Shown here in pieces: positions 41,929-51,911 of a stretch of DNA of 64,000 nt (positions are counted from its first letter, which is position 1; each line of letters opens with the position of its first letter). The DNA is from Hahella ganghwensis DSM 17046. GTDB taxonomy: Bacteria; Pseudomonadota; Gammaproteobacteria; Pseudomonadales; Oleiphilaceae. A model generated the notes under the pieces. The model ran no database searches. It saw nothing but the letters and a program-made list of their open reading frames with translations, and was not told the origin of the DNA. Made by a program: the position numbers and the translations under genes. The stretch covers positions 1-64,000 of the forward strand of contig NZ_AQXX01000132.1 in the NCBI RefSeq assembly GCF_000376785.1. The letters are read 5' to 3'.

Positions 41929-42477
41929 TCAATCTATGGGCCTACCCCATTCTGACAGGTGCTGGTCCTTAAGTTTGACGTAGTTCGCGGCGGTGTAGGT
42001 GAAGTAGTTCATTTCTTTTTCCGTTAAAGGACGCGCCTGGCGGGCTGGACTTCCCACATAGAGGTAGCCGCTTTTCAAAACCTTTCCCGGAGGAACCAGG
42101 CAACCTGCTGCAATGATCACATTATCTTCTACCACAGCTCCGTCCATAATGGTGGCCCCCATTCCAACCAGTACACGATTTCCAACCGTGCAACCGTGTA
42201 GTAATGCCTTGTGCCCAATGGTGACATCATCGCCGATATGCAGAGGATAACCTTCAGGATTGTAGGGGCCGGCGTGTGTGATGTGCAGAACTGATCCGTC
42301 CTGTACGCTAGTCCGGGAGCCTATCCTGATTCGGTGCATGTCGCCGCGGATAACTGTCATCGGCCACACTGATACATCATCCCCCAACTCCACGTCGCCG
42401 ATCACGACTGCTGTGGGATCAATCATGACGCGTTGGCCTGATTTCGGATGGTGGCCTTGAAATGGGCGGACAGACAT
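41929..42477 (-). CDS. gamma-type carbonic anhydrase family protein (YrdA-like)
   Basis: The 182-residue protein is a left-handed beta-helix of hexapeptide repeats: GDVELGDDVSVWPMTVIRGD, quoted once, then IRIGSRTSVQDGSVLHIT, YPLHIGDDVTIGHKALLHGC and VLVGMGATIMDGAVV. Candidate metal-binding His residues stand in LHITH, GHKALLHGC. Members bind zinc or nickel; true carbonic anhydrase activity is shown only for some. It is oriented opposite to the neighbouring prlC. Confidence 0.92.
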   Translation of the reverse strand: MSVRPFQGHHPKSGQRVMIDPTAVVIGDVELGDDVSVWPMTVIRGDMHRIRIGSRTSVQDGSVLHITHAGPYNPEGYPLHIGDDVTIGHKALLHGCTVGNRVLVGMGATIMDGAVVEDNVIIAAGCLVPPGKVLKSGYLYVGSPARQARPLTEKEMNYFTYTAANYVKLKDQHLSEWGRPID

Positions 42478-42649
42478 AAGACAGCTCCGATTGGAATGGG
42501 TTTCAGATTAGCAGATTAAACTGGGTGCTATTTTAGCATCCGCGATCTGACTTGGTGCGATGAAAGTGCTTACTATTGGAGTCTCTCTTGAAAATCATTA
42601 TCGTTAACCCAACATAACAAAGTTCACGTAATTGATCAGGATATGGCTG

Positions 42650-44698
42650 ATGACAGATCCAGTGCTAGCAGACCCCCAACTCCCTGCCTTTTCTTCGATA
42701 ACTCCGGAACAGATTAAACCGAAACTGGTTGAGCTGTTGGACAATAACCGCCAGCTCATAGAGAAATTGGTGGAAAATCCGGAAGCGAGTTGGAATTCTC
42801 TGGCGCAACCCATGGATGATATGTCTGATCAACTCAACCAGATGTGGTCTCCAGTCAGTCACCTGAATAGTGTGCTCAATAGTGAGGCCCTACGGGAGGC
42901 CTATAATGCCTGTATTCCGGAGATATCCCAGTACAGTACCGAAATTGGGCAGAATAAAGGGCTTTATGAGGCTTATGCGAAAATAAAAAACTCCGATGAG
43001 TTTCAAAAACTGAACGAGGCCCAGCAAAAGTCCATCACCAATATTCTGCGGGATTTCCATCTAGCGGGGGTTGATCTTCCTGAAGAAAAAAAGTCGAAAT
43101 ATAAAGAGATTTCGCAGAAGTTGGCCGAACTTAGTAGCAAATTTAGTGATAATGTTCTAGATGCCACACAAGCATGGAGTAAGCATCTGGATTCTGAAAG
43201 CGCACTTAGGGGGCTTCCAAAATCCGCCTTGGCGGGTGCCAGACAAGCGGCTAAAAGCCGTAATCTGGAAGGATATGTGCTGACACTGGATTTCCCGAGC
43301 TACTACGCTGTCCTGACCTACGCAGAGGACCGTGAACTGCGTCGGGAGATGTATGAAGCCTATAACACCCGGGCCTCGGATCAGGGACCTCATGCCGGGC
43401 GCTTTGATAATTCCAGAATCATGCAGGATATTTTAAAGCTGCGGCAGGAGAAGGCGAAACTGCTGGGTTTTGAGACTTATGCGCATTATTCCATGGCTAC
43501 TAAAATGGCTAAATCCCCACAGGAAGTCCTGGATTTTCTGAATGATCTTGCGGAAAAGTCCATTGCCCACGCGCGTCGTGAGTTTGAAGAGCTTGAATCA
43601 TTCGCCAGGGAGCAGGGCCATGATAACGTTGAAGCCTGGGATGTCAGTTTCTATGCAGAGAAACTGAAACAAGAGCGTTACGCCATATCAGAGGAAGAAC
43701 TGAAACCCTATTTCCCTGCTGCCAAAGTGATCAACGGTATGTTTACTGTTGTTGAGCGCCTGTTTGGTGTGACCTTTGAAGCAGTGGAAGGTTTTGAAAC
43801 CTACCATCCTGATGTACGTTACTTCAAGGTGATAGAAAACGGGCGGGAAATCGCCAGTATCTATATGGATCTTTATGCCCGGGAGAATAAACGTGGTGGC
43901 GCCTGGATGGCAGATTATGCAGTACGGCGTCGGTTGGATAATGGCAATATCCAGAAGCCTGTTGCGTTTATCACCTGTAATTTTGCTCCAGCTACGGATG
44001 ATCATCCAGCTCTGTTGACCCACAATGAAGTGACCACGTTATTCCATGAATTTGGTCATGCCCTTCACCATATGCTGACTCAAGTCGATAGTTATGAAGT
44101 GTCCGGCATTAATGGCGTGGCCTGGGATGCGGTTGAGCTGCCCAGTCAGTTTCTGGAAAACTGGTGTTGGGAGGAGGAGGCTCTGGCAATGATTTCAGGG
44201 CATTACGAAACAGGAGAACCTCTCCCTAAAGACTTATTGGATAAAATGCTGGCAGCAAAAAACTTTCAGTCTGCGATGATGATGGTACGGCAACTGGAAT
44301 TCGCGCTGTTCGATTTTCGCCTGCATCACGAATATACCGGAGAAGAAAACTTCGACGTTCTTGGTCTGATGAATGAAGTCAGAGAAAAGGTGGCGGTTAT
44401 TAAAACCCCCGCCTTTAATCGCTTCCCTAACAGCATCAGCCATATATTTGCTGGCGGCTATGCTGCGGGTTATTACAGTTACAAATGGGCGGAAGTGTTG
44501 GCAGCCGATGCTTTTTCCAAGTTCGAGGAAAACGGCGTATTTGATGAGAGAACTGGACGTGAATTCCTGCACTGTATTCTGGAAAAAGGTGGCAGTCAGG
44601 AGCCTATGGAGTTGTTCGTGGCATTTCGTGGGCGTCCTCCGGAGGTGGACCCATTATTACGGCATAGCGGCATTCTTCCGGAGGCATCATCCAAGTGA
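42650..44698 (+). CDS. prlC: oligopeptidase A
   Basis: PrlC is a cytoplasmic M3-family zinc peptidase that degrades signal peptides and other oligopeptides. The start at 42650 (MTDPVLADPQLPAF) gives 682 residues, the usual length. The active site TLFHEFGHALHHML carries HExxH (about 470), with a third ligand Glu following. The family segment ISHIFAGGYAAGYYSYKWAEV stands near the C-terminus. Its stop overlaps the next gene by 4 bp, the same arrangement as in pseudomonads. Confidence 0.97.
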   Translation: MTDPVLADPQLPAFSSITPEQIKPKLVELLDNNRQLIEKLVENPEASWNSLAQPMDDMSDQLNQMWSPVSHLNSVLNSEALREAYNACIPEISQYSTEIGQNKGLYEAYAKIKNSDEFQKLNEAQQKSITNILRDFHLAGVDLPEEKKSKYKEISQKLAELSSKFSDNVLDATQAWSKHLDSESALRGLPKSALAGARQAAKSRNLEGYVLTLDFPSYYAVLTYAEDRELRREMYEAYNTRASDQGPHAGRFDNSRIMQDILKLRQEKAKLLGFETYAHYSMATKMAKSPQEVLDFLNDLAEKSIAHARREFEELESFAREQGHDNVEAWDVSFYAEKLKQERYAISEEELKPYFPAAKVINGMFTVVERLFGVTFEAVEGFETYHPDVRYFKVIENGREIASIYMDLYARENKRGGAWMADYAVRRRLDNGNIQKPVAFITCNFAPATDDHPALLTHNEVTTLFHEFGHALHHMLTQVDSYEVSGINGVAWDAVELPSQFLENWCWEEEALAMISGHYETGEPLPKDLLDKMLAAKNFQSAMMMVRQLEFALFDFRLHHEYTGEENFDVLGLMNEVREKVAVIKTPAFNRFPNSISHIFAGGYAAGYYSYKWAEVLAADAFSKFEENGVFDERTGREFLHCILEKGGSQEPMELFVAFRGRPPEVDPLLRHSGILPEASSK

Positions 44699-44988
44699 GT
44701 GTGGTCAAACGCTTTATTGCCGGTGCTGTGTGTCCCCGTTGCGGGGCCATGGACCGTATCGTGTCATATGTTGACGAACATGCGCGGCAGATACGTGAAT
44801 GCGTGGATTGCGGTTTTCACGAGAAGTTGCGTGATGCGGACACTCAGCTGCCTGGTGGACCTGAGGAACCAGAAACCCGTGTGACCCGGAAAAAGCCGGT
44901 CGCAGAGGTGAAGGCTCAGCCAATCAAATTTTTCCCCCGGATGCCGGGCAAATCCAAAAACGAGGATGAATCCGGTAACAAACCATAA
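44695..44988 (+). CDS. YheV-type putative zinc ribbon protein
   Basis: The GTG-started 97-residue protein has KRFIAGAVCPRCGAMDRIV and, 23 residues on, RECVDCGFHEKL, two CxxC pairs forming a zinc ribbon (about residues 13-42). This is the YheV pattern, and the gene overlaps prlC by 4 bp as in other gammaproteobacteria. The tail is charged and low in complexity. Function is unknown. Confidence 0.88.
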   Translation: MSVVKRFIAGAVCPRCGAMDRIVSYVDEHARQIRECVDCGFHEKLRDADTQLPGGPEEPETRVTRKKPVAEVKAQPIKFFPRMPGKSKNEDESGNKP

Positions 44989-45003
44989 CAACCCATGGAT
45001 ATC

Positions 45004-45717
45004 TCAGGCCCCTTGCATAAAATTCAGATCGATACCATGGTTTTCCAGTAAGTGAGTCCAGGCGTCATTTACGGGTTGCCAGCGTGCGTCATTGGTCAGT
45101 TCCAGGTATTTGGTCAAATCCAGATGATAGTAGTCAGGCATGCTGACTAACTGCCTTAGAGTCACCTGTATTGCCTGATCAATTTCATTGGCAAAGGGTT
45201 CTCCAATCAGGTGGTGAGCCAGCAGATTTGCCTGAGTTGCCTGCAGCTCACATATGGGGCTGTTGCGCAGACTGTGATTGTTTTCGTACAACTCTTCAAT
45301 CAGCCGATGAGCCTGATAGGCACGGATCAATAATCCATCCAGACCTGTGTGTCGTAACACTAGTACAGATGGATGTACAAAATAATTGATGGATAAGGCG
45401 ATAAACGGCTGAAACAGTTTTATGGTTCGGCTTGACGCAGCACAATCAGCGACGCACTCAATAATACGAGGCGCCAGTTCGATATAGTGAACGACAAACT
45501 GTCCGAGATCGGCAACCGGTTCTGGCCCATTTAGCGTAATTACGCGATGTAGGGACTCAAGTTGATTTACCAGCCAGTTGGCGTAGTGGTTCGTCTTGAG
45601 TTCTGTTCCTTTGGCCTGGTTGATGATCCCGTATACTGCTTCTAGGCTCATCCGATGTCCATTTTCCATAGTGGCTGCTGACGTGTTGTCAGACGGCCAG
45701 CCCATTGGGTTAAGCAT
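45004..45717 (-). CDS. hypothetical protein
   Basis: The 237-residue product is mostly alpha-helical with Leu- and His-rich stretches and no signal peptide, membrane segment or familiar motif. The N-terminal 20 residues (MLNPMGWPSDNTSAATMENG) look unconserved, so a later ATG at 45651 (MSLEAVYGIIN) may be the true start. It stands alone between yheV and the MATE gene on the opposite strand to yheV. I do not recognise it. Confidence 0.65.
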   Translation of the reverse strand: MLNPMGWPSDNTSAATMENGHRMSLEAVYGIINQAKGTELKTNHYANWLVNQLESLHRVITLNGPEPVADLGQFVVHYIELAPRIIECVADCAASSRTIKLFQPFIALSINYFVHPSVLVLRHTGLDGLLIRAYQAHRLIEELYENNHSLRNSPICELQATQANLLAHHLIGEPFANEIDQAIQVTLRQLVSMPDYYHLDLTKYLELTNDARWQPVNDAWTHLLENHGIDLNFMQGA

Positions 45718-45937
45718 AAGATATATCCGTTCTCTGCTGTATTAAATTTATTCAAAGGCACTCAACTTCTCTCCTCGCGCCGGGTTGCTGGACAATGCCA
45801 CCGACCCATTGCTGGACTCAATGTTGGGCGCCAGATGCAATCTCAACAGACCCTCGTGCCCGGTATTGACTGTTCAATCTGAGTCTTTGTTTACTTAATT
45901 TCTTCAGTGTAGACAACGCTGGGATAACCTGCGTAAT

Positions 45938-47257
45938 TCAATTTGTGTTTAACCAGCGTTGATGCTGGGTTATGTGACGGTAGTAGCACCATTGAATCAG
46001 GCCTCTGCTGCCCAGAAAGATCGTCATGGATAGCCAAAGTCCATGATTATTCAGGGATTGGGTCAACCACCAGCAGGGCAGGAAGACACCCAGGACCGAT
46101 AGCAGAATCGTATTGCGCATTTCCCTTGCCTTGGTCGCACCGACGAATACGCCGTCAAACAGATATCCCCATACACCGACCAGTGGGAGCACAATCATCC
46201 AAATGATGTAAGTAAGTGCTTGCTGTCTTACAGAGGGTATGTCTGTAAGTAAAGTTATAATCCATTCTCCGAGTAGCCAAAAGCTTATAGAGACCGCCAT
46301 AGCGGTAAGAAGTGACCAGAAACCGCTGATTCTTACGGCCTCGTGGAAGTGGTCCAGGTTTGATTTGCCGATTGCTTCACCACATAGGGCCTCTGCTCCG
46401 TTGGCAAAACCATCCAGGGCGTTGGAGGTCAACATCAAAAAGGTTAGCAATACTGCATTGGCTGCCAACACATCTGCACCCATCTGGGCCCCCTGGGCGA
46501 CAAAGAATGCGAAAGAAAAAAGTAGCAGAATGGTGCGTATAAACAGATCTGAATTGAATTTCAATAGCTGAATAAAGGGGTCAATTTGCCAGAATTCGCG
46601 ATTGGTCAGAGTGTTGGTGATGATCGGCATTTTGCCCCGACAGCACAGGATGATGCCGATAATCGCTGAATAATATTCGGCTACCGTGGTGGCAAGAGCC
46701 ACACCGTCAGCCCTCATACCGAATCCAACGACGAGAAGCAGATCCAGTATGATATTCACAATGTTCGTGCTGACGGCCAGAAATAATGCCGAACGGGTTC
46801 GCTGGCAGCCGATTAGCCAGCCCGTGATGGTGTACTGGATCAAAATGGCAGGGGCACTGAATATGCGTATCTGCGCGTACATTTCGGCTTGAGACCAAAG
46901 TTCACTGGAAGTCTGCATGAGTTTCAGACCCAGCGGCAAAATCCAGAACTGATTGGCAAACAACAGAAAACCAATGCCGAGCGCTATGATGCAAGCCTGT
47001 GCAAGGCCGCGATATAGTTTTTTTTCATCATCCGCGCCCCAGGCTTGTGCACTCAATCCCGTTGTCCCCATCCGCAGAAATCCGAATGCCCAGAAAATAA
47101 ACGTAAACAGGTTCGCCCCGAGGGCAACGGCTCCGAGATAGACCGGTGATTCCAGATGGCCGAGCACAGCGGTATCCACCAAACCCAGCAAAGGCACGGT
47201 GATATTGCTAAGAATCAAGGGCCACGCAAGTGACCATAATCGAAGATGTAAGGACAT
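45938..47257 (-). CDS. MATE family efflux transporter (DinF-like)
   Basis: MATE transporters export drugs and metabolites using proton or sodium gradients. The 439 residues show about 12 membrane helices with the family opening LAWPLILSNITVPLLGLVDTAV (quoted in part: PLILSNITVPLLGLVDTAV) and ...GHLESPVYLGAVALG, FLRMGTTGLSAQAWG, typical of the DinF branch. The substrate is unknown. A 220-bp gap to the preceding hypothetical gene shows no other gene. Confidence 0.93.
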   Translation of the reverse strand: MSLHLRLWSLAWPLILSNITVPLLGLVDTAVLGHLESPVYLGAVALGANLFTFIFWAFGFLRMGTTGLSAQAWGADDEKKLYRGLAQACIIALGIGFLLFANQFWILPLGLKLMQTSSELWSQAEMYAQIRIFSAPAILIQYTITGWLIGCQRTRSALFLAVSTNIVNIILDLLLVVGFGMRADGVALATTVAEYYSAIIGIILCCRGKMPIITNTLTNREFWQIDPFIQLLKFNSDLFIRTILLLFSFAFFVAQGAQMGADVLAANAVLLTFLMLTSNALDGFANGAEALCGEAIGKSNLDHFHEAVRISGFWSLLTAMAVSISFWLLGEWIITLLTDIPSVRQQALTYIIWMIVLPLVGVWGYLFDGVFVGATKAREMRNTILLSVLGVFLPCWWLTQSLNNHGLWLSMTIFLGSRGLIQWCYYRHITQHQRWLNTN

Positions 47258-47365
47258 TTAATTCCGTGAAAAGCCAGAAAAGACGCTGTGATTATGACAG
47301 GGCTGCGACATTTTTGTGCATGAAATCAATCTACTAGACATTTCATTTTGACACGAATTGAACAT

Positions 47366-47395
47366 TTGCCAGCCAGCTTAAAAAATGTCTATACT
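47366..47395 (+). promoter_or_regulatory. possible sigma-70 promoter of the cox operon
   Basis: TTGCCA (47366-47371), 18 bases, then TATACT (47390-47395) gives good elements 95 bp before the coxB ATG. A better -35 hexamer TTGACA at 47348 is too far from this -10 to be its partner. Confidence 0.5.
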
Positions 47396-47489
47396 GAGCC
47401 TGCACCTTGCATTCGACTTCCTACATAGCAGTTCGAATTGGGAAGTGTCTGGCAGTAACAATAACAAATAACACTGTGGAGACACCTAT

Positions 47490-48605
47490 ATGTTGTCAAG
47501 AAGACGCTTGATAGCGTTGGCTTTGCCATGTCTTGCTGTGACTGAATTCGCCCATGCCGATTGGCAGGTCAATATGACCAGGGGGGTGACTGATGTCAGT
47601 GAGTCTGTGTTCAACCTCCACATGACAATTTTCTGGATCTGCGTGATCATAGGGATCGTGGTTTTCGGAGTCATGTTCTGGTCAATATTTGCTCACCGGA
47701 AGAGTAAGGGGGCCAAGCCTGCGCAGTTTCATGAAAGCACCACCGTTGAAATCATCTGGACGATCATACCTTTCGTTATTTTGATTGGTATGGCCATTCC
47801 TGCTACCGGTACATTGATTCAAATGTACGATACCAGTGATTCTGAGTTGGATATCAAGATCACCGGATATCAGTGGAAATGGAAATACGACTACCTGCAG
47901 GAAGACTTCGGGTTCTTCAGCAACCTGTCCACCCCTCAGGATCAAATCTACAACCGTGACGATAAAGGCGAAAACTACCTGCTTGAGGTGGATGAGCCTG
48001 TCGTTATTCCCGTCAATAAAAAAGTTCGCTTCCTGGTAACAGCCAATGATGTTATCCACTCCTGGTGGGTTCCGGATCTGGCGGTCAAAAGGGATGCGAT
48101 TCCGGGTTTCATCAACGAAGCCTGGGCAATCGTTAAAGAGCCTGGTATCTACCGCGGACAATGTGCCGAACTCTGTGGCAAAGATCACGGTTTTATGCCC
48201 ATTGTGGTAAAAGCTGTGTCTGATGAAGAGTATCAGGAGTGGGTGTTGGCCAAGCAGGAATTGGCCCGCCAGGAATACGAGTTGAAAAACAAGCAATGGA
48301 GCTTGGAGGAACTCGTAGAACGTGGCGAACAGGTTTACAACAAAAGTTGTGCCGCCTGTCACCAGGCATCCGGCGAGGGACTACCTCCGGCCTTCCCAGC
48401 ACTTAAAGACAGTGCAGTGGCTCTAGGGCCGATAGAAAATCATATCGATGTTGTTGTGAATGGTGTTTCGGGGACCGCGATGCAGGCGTTTGGTCCGCAG
48501 CTGAGTGAAGTGGATCTGGCTGCCGTGATCACCTATGAACGTAATGCCTGGGGTAATAACAAGGGTGACATGGTGTCACCACAGGAAATTGCCCAGAGCA
48601 AGTAA
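47490..48605 (+). CDS. coxB: cytochrome c oxidase subunit II with cytochrome c domain
   Basis: Subunit II takes electrons from cytochrome c through the CuA centre. In 371 residues there is a signal peptide, two membrane helices (about 45-65 and 85-105) and the cupredoxin domain with HSWWVPDLAVKRDAIPG and the CuA ligands CAELCGKDHGFMP (about 225). A C-terminal extension with SCAACHQASG (heme c site CxxCH, about 287) marks a caa3-type subunit with its own heme. Confidence 0.97.
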   Translation: MLSRRRLIALALPCLAVTEFAHADWQVNMTRGVTDVSESVFNLHMTIFWICVIIGIVVFGVMFWSIFAHRKSKGAKPAQFHESTTVEIIWTIIPFVILIGMAIPATGTLIQMYDTSDSELDIKITGYQWKWKYDYLQEDFGFFSNLSTPQDQIYNRDDKGENYLLEVDEPVVIPVNKKVRFLVTANDVIHSWWVPDLAVKRDAIPGFINEAWAIVKEPGIYRGQCAELCGKDHGFMPIVVKAVSDEEYQEWVLAKQELARQEYELKNKQWSLEELVERGEQVYNKSCAACHQASGEGLPPAFPALKDSAVALGPIENHIDVVVNGVSGTAMQAFGPQLSEVDLAAVITYERNAWGNNKGDMVSPQEIAQSK

Positions 48606-48687
48606 AAGGATTTGATTAGCGCCTGTGGCTCAATTAAAGCCAAAGCCTCTCAAACACGATAACAACAGACATTAGAGGAGAGTGACC

Positions 48688-50271
48688 ATGAGTGCGGTAG
48701 TTGGCGAACATCACGACGACCATCATCACGGTCCGGCCAAAGGGCTGACTCGTTGGATATATACCACCAACCACAAAGATATCGGCTCCATGTATTTGTG
48801 GTTCAGTTTTATTATGTTCCTGATCGGCGGCACCATGGCGCTGGTCATCCGGGCGGAGCTGTTCGAGCCGGGGATGCAGATTGTTGATCCGGGGTTCTTC
48901 AACCAGATGACGACCATGCATGGTCTCATCATGGTATTTGGTGCGGTCATGCCCGCATTTGTGGGATTGGCCAACTGGCTGATCCCCATGATGGTAGGAG
49001 CGCCGGACATGGCGCTGCCGCGGATGAATAACTGGAGTTTCTGGATTCTTCCGTTTGCCTTCGCGCTCCTGTTGTCTTCTTTGTTCATGGAAGGTGGAGC
49101 GCCCAACTTTGGCTGGACTTTCTATGCTCCTCTCTCCACCACCTATGCGCCACCAAGCGTTACTTACTTCATTTTCGGTGTGCATATGATGGGGGTATCC
49201 TCGATTATGGGGGCTATCAACGTAATCGCGACCATTCTAAACCTGCGGGCGCCGGGCATGACACTGATGAAAATGCCCCTGTTCGTCTGGACCTGGCTGA
49301 TTACAGCGTTTCTGTTGATTGCGGTTATGCCAGTACTCGCTGGGGTAGTCACCATGATGTTGATGGATATTCACTTCGATACCAGCTTCTTCTCGGCTGC
49401 TGGTGGCGGTGACCCGGTCCTGTTCCAGCATGTGTTCTGGTTTTTCGGACATCCAGAGGTCTATATCATGATTCTGCCGGCTTTTGGTGTGGCTTCGCAG
49501 ATTATTCCAACCTTCTCCCGCAAGAGACTGTTTGGTTATCCGTCAATGGTATATGCCACAGCGTCAATCGCGATTCTGTCCTTTGTGGTCTGGGCTCACC
49601 ATATGTTTACGGTAGGATTGCCGTTGGCCGGGGAGCTGTTTTTCATGTACGCCACCATGTTGATTGCCGTCCCCACCGGGGTGAAGGTATTTAACTGGGT
49701 GTCGACGATGTTTCGTGGTTCGTTGACCTTTGAAACCCCCATGCTGTTTGCCATTGCATTTGTGATTCTGTTCACCATTGGCGGATTCTCCGGACTCATG
49801 CTGGCGATCGCACCGGTGGACTTCCAGTATCACGATACTTATTTCGTGGTGGCTCATTTCCATTATGTTCTGGTGCCAGGCGCTATCTTCTCGATCTTTG
49901 CCGCTGCCTATTACTGGCTGCCCAAGTGGACTGGTCACATGTATGACGAAGCACTGGGCAAGGCTCACTTCTGGCTGTCCTTTATCGGCCTGAATCTGAC
50001 CTTCTTCCCAATGCATTTTGTCGGTCTGGCGGGAATGCCACGCAGGATTCCTGACTATGCGATGCAGTTTGCCGATTTCAACATGGTATCCAGTATGGGG
50101 GCGTTCCTGTTCGGGACAACCCAGTTACTGTTCCTGTTTATCGTGCTGAAATGTATTCGTGGCGGTAAAAAAGCGACTGCCCAGGTCTGGGAAGGTGCTG
50201 ATGGGCTGGAATGGACCCTGCCCTCACCTGCGCCATACCATAGCTTTAGCGAACCACCTCAGGTGAAGTAG
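48688..50271 (+). CDS. coxA: cytochrome c oxidase subunit I
   Basis: Subunit I holds heme a and the heme a3-CuB site where oxygen is reduced. The ATG at 48688 gives 527 residues. Visible landmarks are TNHKDIGSMYLWFSF, the heme-ligand MHGLIMVFGAVMP, the CuB region with HPEVYIMILPAFG (His-Tyr pair), HHMFTVG, and the heme ligands near DTYFVVAHFHYVL. It follows coxB by 82 bp. Many other frames opened in this region are shadows. Confidence 0.98.
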   Translation: MSAVVGEHHDDHHHGPAKGLTRWIYTTNHKDIGSMYLWFSFIMFLIGGTMALVIRAELFEPGMQIVDPGFFNQMTTMHGLIMVFGAVMPAFVGLANWLIPMMVGAPDMALPRMNNWSFWILPFAFALLLSSLFMEGGAPNFGWTFYAPLSTTYAPPSVTYFIFGVHMMGVSSIMGAINVIATILNLRAPGMTLMKMPLFVWTWLITAFLLIAVMPVLAGVVTMMLMDIHFDTSFFSAAGGGDPVLFQHVFWFFGHPEVYIMILPAFGVASQIIPTFSRKRLFGYPSMVYATASIAILSFVVWAHHMFTVGLPLAGELFFMYATMLIAVPTGVKVFNWVSTMFRGSLTFETPMLFAIAFVILFTIGGFSGLMLAIAPVDFQYHDTYFVVAHFHYVLVPGAIFSIFAAAYYWLPKWTGHMYDEALGKAHFWLSFIGLNLTFFPMHFVGLAGMPRRIPDYAMQFADFNMVSSMGAFLFGTTQLLFLFIVLKCIRGGKKATAQVWEGADGLEWTLPSPAPYHSFSEPPQVK

Positions 50272-50313
50272 CAAGCAGATCAGGCAGATAAGGATATTGA
50301 AAGGAGCCCGACA

Positions 50314-50877
50314 GTGACTGATGACAATACTCATACAGGTCAGAAAAGTAACCGGAAGGTTGTTATCTGGACGCTTGGTGTCGTTGTGGGCATGTTCGGT
50401 TTTGGATTTGCGCTGGTACCGTTATATGAGGTGTTCTGTGAGATCACCGGGTTAAATGGTAAGACTGGTGGCCGGTACGAAGTGTCCTCCACAATTGAAG
50501 TGGATGACACCCGGCGTATCCGTGTGCAATTCCTGACTAACAACAATGAGAACATGCCCTGGCAGTTCAAGCCCGTGGTTCGGGAAATCAAGGTACATCC
50601 TGGCGAACAGATGAAAGTGGAATTCTACGCCAAGAATACGACGGGAAAGATCATGGTGGCGCAGGCAGTCCCCAGCATTTCACCTGCTGAAGGTGCCGAA
50701 TATTTTCATAAGACGGAATGCTTCTGTTTCAACCAGCAGACTCTGCAGCCTGGTGAGGATATCAATATGCCGCTGATCTTCCTGGTAGATAAGAACCTGC
50801 CAGACCGTCTGCATACGCTGACACTTTCATATACGCTGTTTGATGTGACCGAAAAAACAACAAAAACAAAGAGCTAA
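50314..50877 (+). CDS. ctaG: cytochrome c oxidase assembly protein CtaG/Cox11
   Basis: CtaG delivers copper to CuB of subunit I. The 187-residue protein has one N-terminal membrane helix (about 17-38) and a periplasmic Ig-like domain with AVPSISPAEGAEYFHKTECF (quoted to 20) and the copper-binding CFCFNQQTL (about 130). Its GTG start has AAGGAG upstream. It stands between coxA and coxC, the common order. Confidence 0.96.
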   Translation: MTDDNTHTGQKSNRKVVIWTLGVVVGMFGFGFALVPLYEVFCEITGLNGKTGGRYEVSSTIEVDDTRRIRVQFLTNNNENMPWQFKPVVREIKVHPGEQMKVEFYAKNTTGKIMVAQAVPSISPAEGAEYFHKTECFCFNQQTLQPGEDINMPLIFLVDKNLPDRLHTLTLSYTLFDVTEKTTKTKS

Positions 50878-50894
50878 CTGCCACAGGAGGACCT

Positions 50895-51782
50895 ATGGCG
50901 ACTCAGCAAAGTTATTACGTACCAGAACAGAGCAAGTGGCCCATTATTGCCACCGTCGGATTATTCCTGACCCTGGTTGGTGTGGGAACGGTCATGATGA
51001 ACAACACTCAGGGGACCGACCCGACCACTGGCTGGTGGATGTTCGGAATCGGTTTCACTGTATTGATTTACATGTTATTCGGCTGGTTTGGCAGTGTGGC
51101 CAAAGAAAGTATGGCCGGGCTCTACAGCGAACAGATGGATCGTTCTTTCCGCTGGGGGATGAGCTGGTTTATTTTCAGTGAGGTGATGTTTTTCTCGGCA
51201 TTTTTCGGTGCCCTGTTTTATGCCCGTTTTCTAGCTGTGCCCTGGCTGGCAGGTGAAGGCGATGGCGCCATGAATACGTTATTGTGGCCGGAATTTGAAC
51301 GTGCCTGGCCATTGCTGAGTAATCCTGATCCCAACCTGTTCCCTGGACCGAAAGAGGTGATCAGTCCGTGGCAGATTCCACTGCTGAATACCCTGCTGCT
51401 GTTAAGCTCAAGTGTCACGATTACGATTGCCCATCATGCCATCAAGAAAGACGAGCGCAGCAAAGTAAAACTGTGGTTGGCGGCAACTGTTCTGCTGGGC
51501 GCTATATTCATGGGATTCCAGATTTACGAATATATTCATGCTTATCAGTATCTGGATCTGACGCTTTCCTCCGGTATATACGGTACCACCTTCTTCATGC
51601 TGACAGGCTTTCATGGCATGCACGTTACCCTTGGAGCCATCATTCTGTTTGTGATTCTGATGCGTTACATGAAAGGTCACTTTACCCCTAAGCAGCATTT
51701 CGGGTTTGAGGCGGCTGCATGGTATTGGCATTTTGTAGATGTGGTATGGGTATGCCTGTTCGTCTTTGTCTACATTATGTAG
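50895..51782 (+). CDS. coxC: cytochrome c oxidase subunit III
   Basis: Subunit III is a seven-helix membrane protein that stabilises oxidase turnover. The 295 residues include GLYSEQMDRSFRWGMSWFIF, SEVMFFSAFFGALFYAR, the family's LTGFHGMHVTLGAIIL and the end AAAWYWHFVDVVWVCLFVF. It follows ctaG by 17 bp. A terminator follows at 51852. Confidence 0.97.
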   Translation: MATQQSYYVPEQSKWPIIATVGLFLTLVGVGTVMMNNTQGTDPTTGWWMFGIGFTVLIYMLFGWFGSVAKESMAGLYSEQMDRSFRWGMSWFIFSEVMFFSAFFGALFYARFLAVPWLAGEGDGAMNTLLWPEFERAWPLLSNPDPNLFPGPKEVISPWQIPLLNTLLLLSSSVTITIAHHAIKKDERSKVKLWLAATVLLGAIFMGFQIYEYIHAYQYLDLTLSSGIYGTTFFMLTGFHGMHVTLGAIILFVILMRYMKGHFTPKQHFGFEAAAWYWHFVDVVWVCLFVFVYIM

Positions 51783-51851
51783 GCTCTGGAGAACAGAGGT
51801 AACAGATTCTGAATTGGCATCCGTTGGCAGATTATATGCCGAGGGTGCCAG

Positions 51852-51877
51852 AAAACGCTGCGAATCGGCAGCGTTTT
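51852..51877 (+). terminator. terminator after coxC
   Basis: AAAACGCTGC (51852-51861) and GCAGCGTTTT (51868-51877) form a perfect 10-bp stem with a 6-base loop. The A/T arms allow use by the convergent DUF2909 gene as well. Confidence 0.82.
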
Positions 51878-51911
51878 AGTCTGGATTGAAAGATCTCGAT
51901 TGAAAAGGATG

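Noticed and set aside
48634-50016. Long minus-strand frames under coxA and coxB (up to 226 codons)
   Set aside because: They lie entirely opposite well-supported oxidase genes, have low-complexity composition and no ribosome sites; they are shadows.
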